A DNA stretch of 9,356 nt, taken from contig JASIJN010000427.1 in assembly GCA_030050125.1 (NCBI GenBank), positions 1 through 9,356 of the forward strand, written 5' to 3'. The notes beneath the pieces are model-generated. The model was not told the DNA's origin. It made no database searches and saw nothing but the letters and a program-made list of their open reading frames with translations. The translations under genes and the position numbers were made by a program. Each line of letters begins with the position of its first letter. Positions within the stretch are counted from its first letter, which is position 1. This stretch comes from Streptosporangiaceae bacterium. GTDB taxonomy: Bacteria; Actinomycetota; Actinomycetes; Streptosporangiales; Streptosporangiaceae. Shown piece after piece: positions 8,471 through 9,356 of this stretch.

Positions 8471-9356
8471 GTGCCGCCGGTTCCAGCGGCGGGTCGAGCA
8501 GCCGAAGCGTCCTCGTGCCGGCGTCCAGTTCGGCGGCCACGCCGATCGGGTAGCTCTGGAAGTAGCCCCCGTGCCCGACGTTGGCCCAGGAGATCATCGG
8601 CACGCCGAGGCCGCCCAGCCGCTCGGCCAGGATCTGCTGCACCTCCTCGGGCTCGCCGCAGCCGACGAACGTGCCGGTGATCACCGCCGCCACGCCGTCG
8701 AGGTACCCCGAGCGCCGCAGCTGGGTCAGCATCCGGTCCAGCCGGTAGTCCTGCTCGTTCTGCTCCTCGATCAGCAGGATCCCTCCCCGGGCGGGCCAGC
8801 AGGTGTCCGTGCCGACCGACGAGGCCAGCAACGTCAGGCACCCGCCCATGGTTGTCCCGCCGGCGATCCCGCCGACCACGGTCCGCGCCTGCGGATAGCT
8901 GATCTCGGTCGCCCGCTCGGGCCGCATCAGGGCCCGGATCATCGAGCCGAACGAGTAGTGGGACCTCGGGCCGCCCGAGGTCACCATGGGGCTGAGCAGC
9001 GACGCCCAGCCGAGCTTGCGGGCCACCGCCTCCAGCACGGCGGTCACGTCCGAGTAGCCGGCGAGTATCTTCGGCGGCAGCTGCGCCAGCTCCGGCCAGT
9101 CCACCCCGGCGAGGGTGCGCTGCGCTCCGGAGCCTCCGGTGGCGAAGATGACGCCGGCGATGCCGGGATCAAGCAGCGCCGAGCGCAGGTCGGCGACCCG
9201 CATGGCATCGTCGCCGGCCAGGTACCGGCGCATCGTGCCCTGGTCGCGAGCCGACGGGTAGACCACCGGGTCCAGGCCCGCGAACCGCAGCGCGTCCAGC
9301 CCGACGGCGAGGTGCCCCTGGTCGGCCGGGCTGCTGACCGACAGCACCGCGACCCG
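8457..9356 (-). CDS. ldcA: LD-carboxypeptidase, peptidase family S66 (5'-partial)
   Basis: S66 LD-carboxypeptidases cleave the L-D bond before the terminal D-alanine of murein tetrapeptides during cell-wall recycling; relatives include microcin-immunity proteins. 299 residues are visible and the frame stays open to the right edge. Counting from the edge, the Ser-Glu-His triad is Ser102 in GYSDVT, Glu197 in LLIEEQNE and His262 in VGHGGYFQSYPIG. The spacings of 95 and 65 residues are near the 102 and 68 of Pseudomonas aeruginosa LdcA. The first visible residues, RVAVLSVSSPAD, match the N-terminal beta strand that normally follows about ten residues, so only a short 5' end is missing. The GTG at 9345-9347 falls inside this strand and is not a credible start. 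The gene ends 95 nt before the cofactor operon on the same strand. It has no obvious link to AOR or FDH and is probably a neighbour by position only, though readthrough is possible. Confidence 0.92.
   Translation of the reverse strand, partial: RVAVLSVSSPADQGHLAVGLDALRFAGLDPVVYPSARDQGTMRRYLAGDDAMRVADLRSALLDPGIAGVIFATGGSGAQRTLAGVDWPELAQLPPKILAGYSDVTAVLEAVARKLGWASLLSPMVTSGGPRSHYSFGSMIRALMRPERATEISYPQARTVVGGIAGGTTMGGCLTLLASSVGTDTCWPARGGILLIEEQNEQDYRLDRMLTQLRRSGYLDGVAAVITGTFVGCGEPEEVQQILAERLGGLGVPMISWANVGHGGYFQSYPIGVAAELDAGTRTLRLLDPPLEPAAPADL

Noticed and set aside
9345..9347. GTG as the start of the LD-carboxypeptidase
   Set aside because: The in-frame codons before it (Arg-Val-Ala) continue the conserved N-terminal strand of S66 enzymes, so the true start lies beyond the window.

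Overview
The window is very GC-rich DNA with strongly G/C-biased third codon positions. Together with the style of the proteins, this suggests a high-GC actinomycete, but there is no rRNA or other marker to place it further. Every supported gene lies on the minus strand, so transcription runs from high to low coordinates. Coding is nearly continuous; the only gap above 30 nt is 8362-8456. I see no tRNA, rRNA, CRISPR array or insertion sequence.

In transcription order the layout is as follows. (1) 9356-8457: the 5'-truncated end of an S66 LD-carboxypeptidase (LdcA type), probably a separate housekeeping gene. (2) 8362-8456: a 95-nt spacer with a 15-bp tandem duplication at the ldcA stop, a small inverted repeat and a possible promoter. 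(3) 8361-7510: a fusion of a MobA-like nucleotidyltransferase with a MoaD/ThiS-like sulfur carrier that ends in a free Gly-Gly. (4) 7499-5694: an aldehyde:ferredoxin oxidoreductase (AOR) family tungsten enzyme. (5) 5666-2757: the alpha subunit of an NAD-linked formate dehydrogenase. (6) 2764-1106: its diaphorase subunit, a NuoE-NuoF fusion. (7) 1113 to the left edge: MoeA, the molybdate/tungstate insertase, cut off at its C-terminus.

Genes 3 to 7 look like one operon. Spacings are 10 nt, 27 nt, and two 8-nt overlaps that share the identical sequence ATGGCTGA. It is a self-contained pterin-metalloenzyme cassette: two enzymes that need a bis-pterin Mo or W cofactor, bracketed by cofactor-assembly proteins (sulfur carrier plus nucleotide transferase at the front, metal insertase at the back). 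The formate dehydrogenase has the two-subunit layout and sizes of the tungsten-dependent FDH1 of Methylorubrum extorquens.

The most attractive reading is an aldehyde (perhaps formaldehyde) -> acid (formate) -> CO2 oxidation module delivering electrons to NAD+. This is inference: no substrate, metal or electron acceptor for the AOR can be read from the sequence. The points most worth following are the MobA-MoaD fusion, the AOR-FDH pairing, the apparent loss of all four ligands of the His-Cys3 [4Fe-4S] cluster in the FDH alpha subunit, and a basic low-complexity insertion in the same protein.
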